A DNA stretch of 5,083 nt from Psychrilyobacter sp. (GTDB lineage: Bacteria; Fusobacteriota; Fusobacteriia; Fusobacteriales; Fusobacteriaceae): contig JAUXGP010000143.1 in the NCBI GenBank assembly GCA_030621995.1, positions 1 to 5,083 of the forward strand. The letters run 5' to 3'. The notes beneath the pieces are model-generated. The model was not told the DNA's origin. It was given only the letters and a program-made list of their open reading frames with translations, and ran no database searches. A program made the position numbers and the translations under genes. Position 1 is the first letter of the stretch; each line of letters begins with the position of its first letter. Of this stretch, positions 5,076 to 5,083 are shown in pieces.

Positions 5076-5083
5076 ATCATAAT

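Overview
The window is AT-rich chromosomal DNA (G+C roughly one third by eye) with strong AGGAGG-type ribosome binding sites and short T-tailed hairpin terminators. A signal-peptide-bearing murein L,D-transpeptidase of the YkuD_2 type suggests a diderm cell. Together with the low G+C and the style of the pullulanase, thioredoxin-like protein and GltA-like tail, this best fits a Fusobacteriota organism (Ilyobacter/Propionigenium/Psychrilyobacter/Fusobacterium-like). That is inference from recall, and a low-GC Firmicute cannot be excluded.

Layout from left to right: (1) the last 28 codons of a GltA-like NAD(P)H/FeS flavoprotein subunit, followed by a perfect-stem terminator; (2) a complete cytoplasmic type I pullulanase (179-2254, +); (3) a bidirectional terminator shared with the convergent exported L,D-transpeptidase gene (2320-2961, -); (4) a 140-bp divergent intergenic region with a good extended -10 promoter facing each way; (5) a thioredoxin-fold protein with a WCPDC active site (3102-3590, +); (6) a 336-bp gap that is not empty: it holds an imperfect direct repeat, one or two candidate promoters, a well-placed ribosome binding site, an 18-codon ORF for a cationic peptide, and a terminator; (7) a D-threonine aldolase/D-serine dehydratase-type PLP enzyme (3927-5039, -), whose start is best placed three codons inside the longest ORF.

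Every complete gene looks monocistronic, separated from its neighbours by a terminator or by divergent or convergent orientation. The genes do not form one pathway: storage glucan debranching, wall cross-linking or modification, thiol redox and D-amino acid catabolism sit side by side as ordinary housekeeping or metabolic genes. The least ordinary item is the self-contained small transcription unit at about 3690-3915. It could encode a membrane-active cationic micropeptide or be a small RNA. No tRNA, rRNA, CRISPR array, insertion sequence or known riboswitch was seen.
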